DNA of 64,000 nt from positions 175,684 to 239,683 of the forward strand of contig NW_013657661.1 of NCBI RefSeq assembly GCF_000142905.1. Direction: 5' to 3'. A program made the position numbers and the translations under genes. Under the pieces are notes generated by a model. The model worked only from the letters and a program-made list of their open reading frames with translations. It searched no databases and had not been told where the DNA came from. Source of the stretch: Thecamonas trahens ATCC 50062 (lineage: Eukaryota; Apusozoa; Apusomonadida; Apusomonadidae). This document shows positions 63,878 to 64,000 of the stretch, one piece after another (the first letter of the stretch is position 1; every line of letters begins with the position of its first letter).

Positions 63878-64000
63878 CCTCCAGTCTCAGCTCGTCGCGG
63901 ATGGGCTCGGAAGCTCGTCTTGCCGAGCGGCTTTCTGCGCTGCGGTCGATCTCAGCCAAGTTTACGCCGGACATGCTGTGGAGCGCACCGGCTAGCAGCG
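63874..64000 (+). CDS. Coding frame running off the right edge (probable continuation of the giant protein's cytosolic tail)
   Basis: The frame MTSSLSSSRMGSEARLAERL... overlaps the preceding TGA as ATGA and stays open to the end of the window with good codon use. The same frame is open back through the Ser/Pro-rich segment ARETEAPSPAVARC. Adding one G to GGG at 63830-63832 makes the giant protein read straight into it, removing the stop at 63877. Continuation is more likely than a second overlapping gene, which would be unusual in a eukaryote. Confidence 0.45.
   Translation, partial: MTSSLSSSRMGSEARLAERLSALRSISAKFTPDMLWSAPASS

Noticed and set aside
1-64000. tRNA, rRNA or CRISPR features
   Set aside because: GGTTCGA-like T-loop matches occur only inside clear protein-coding sequence, and the only regular repeats are the contiguous 55-bp units without spacers.

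Overview
The window reads as nuclear DNA of a free-living heterotrophic protist. It is strongly GC-rich with G/C-ending codons, genes are packed a few tens to hundreds of bases apart on both strands, and the products are clearly eukaryotic: a Rab GTPase, two ubiquitin E2 enzymes, an Abraxas homologue, MCTS1, doublecortin repeats and a bHLH factor. I see no operons, tRNA, rRNA, CRISPR array or intact transposon. The style fits an apusomonad such as Thecamonas trahens. That name is my inference from compactness and gene content, not something the sequence proves.

Layout. 1-8.6 kb: RecQ4-type helicase (open at the left edge), a basic proline/serine-rich protein, a UBC6-like tail-anchored E2, a 639-base assembly gap, and a stand-alone RNase H1-type hybrid-binding domain protein. 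8.6-15.2 kb: a frame-disrupted coiled-coil gene, a spliced stathmin-like gene, a degenerate EF-hand protein, a coiled-coil protein, a secreted glycoside-hydrolase-like protein and an SLC49/FLVCR-like transporter. 15.4-25.6 kb: a 55-bp minisatellite, an Abraxas-like MPN protein, a basic protein ending in a dead dual-specificity phosphatase fold, MCTS1, acyl-protein thioesterase, an unknown secreted protein and a six-repeat doublecortin protein. 25.7-36.3 kb: membrane-anchored asparaginase with ankyrin repeats, a UBC7-like E2, a coiled-coil protein, a UvrD-type helicase, an EF-hand/coiled-coil protein and a JmjC ribosomal oxygenase. 37.5-52.2 kb: a 2001-residue FG-GAP, beta-helix and multi-membrane-pass surface protein, Twinkle primase-helicase, a Rab20-like GTPase, a GOST-family seven-membrane-pass protein, RNase T2 and a bHLH factor. 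52.8-64 kb: two tandem membrane-anchored SGNH-hydrolase paralogues and a very long mosaic surface protein (GH114-like, CARDB, DCGG cysteine motifs, proline linkers, membrane anchor) that runs off the right edge.

Two window-wide patterns matter to anyone reusing this annotation. First, at least six introns can be defined by exon homology or frame logic, and five of the six begin GTACG rather than the usual GTRAGT. Second, many genes are broken by a single-base frame shift. In eleven of thirteen cases adding one base, almost always to a short homopolymer, restores a conserved protein. Homopolymer undercalls in the assembly are the simplest explanation, so several adjacent open frames should be read as one gene.

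Functionally the region mixes genome maintenance (RecQ4, UvrD-like, Twinkle, Abraxas), ubiquitin/ERAD enzymes (a UBC6-like and a UBC7-like E2), cytoskeleton proteins (stathmin-like, doublecortin) and an expanded set of secreted or surface proteins. Eukaryotic gene order rarely implies a shared pathway, so no joint function is claimed beyond the tandem duplicates.
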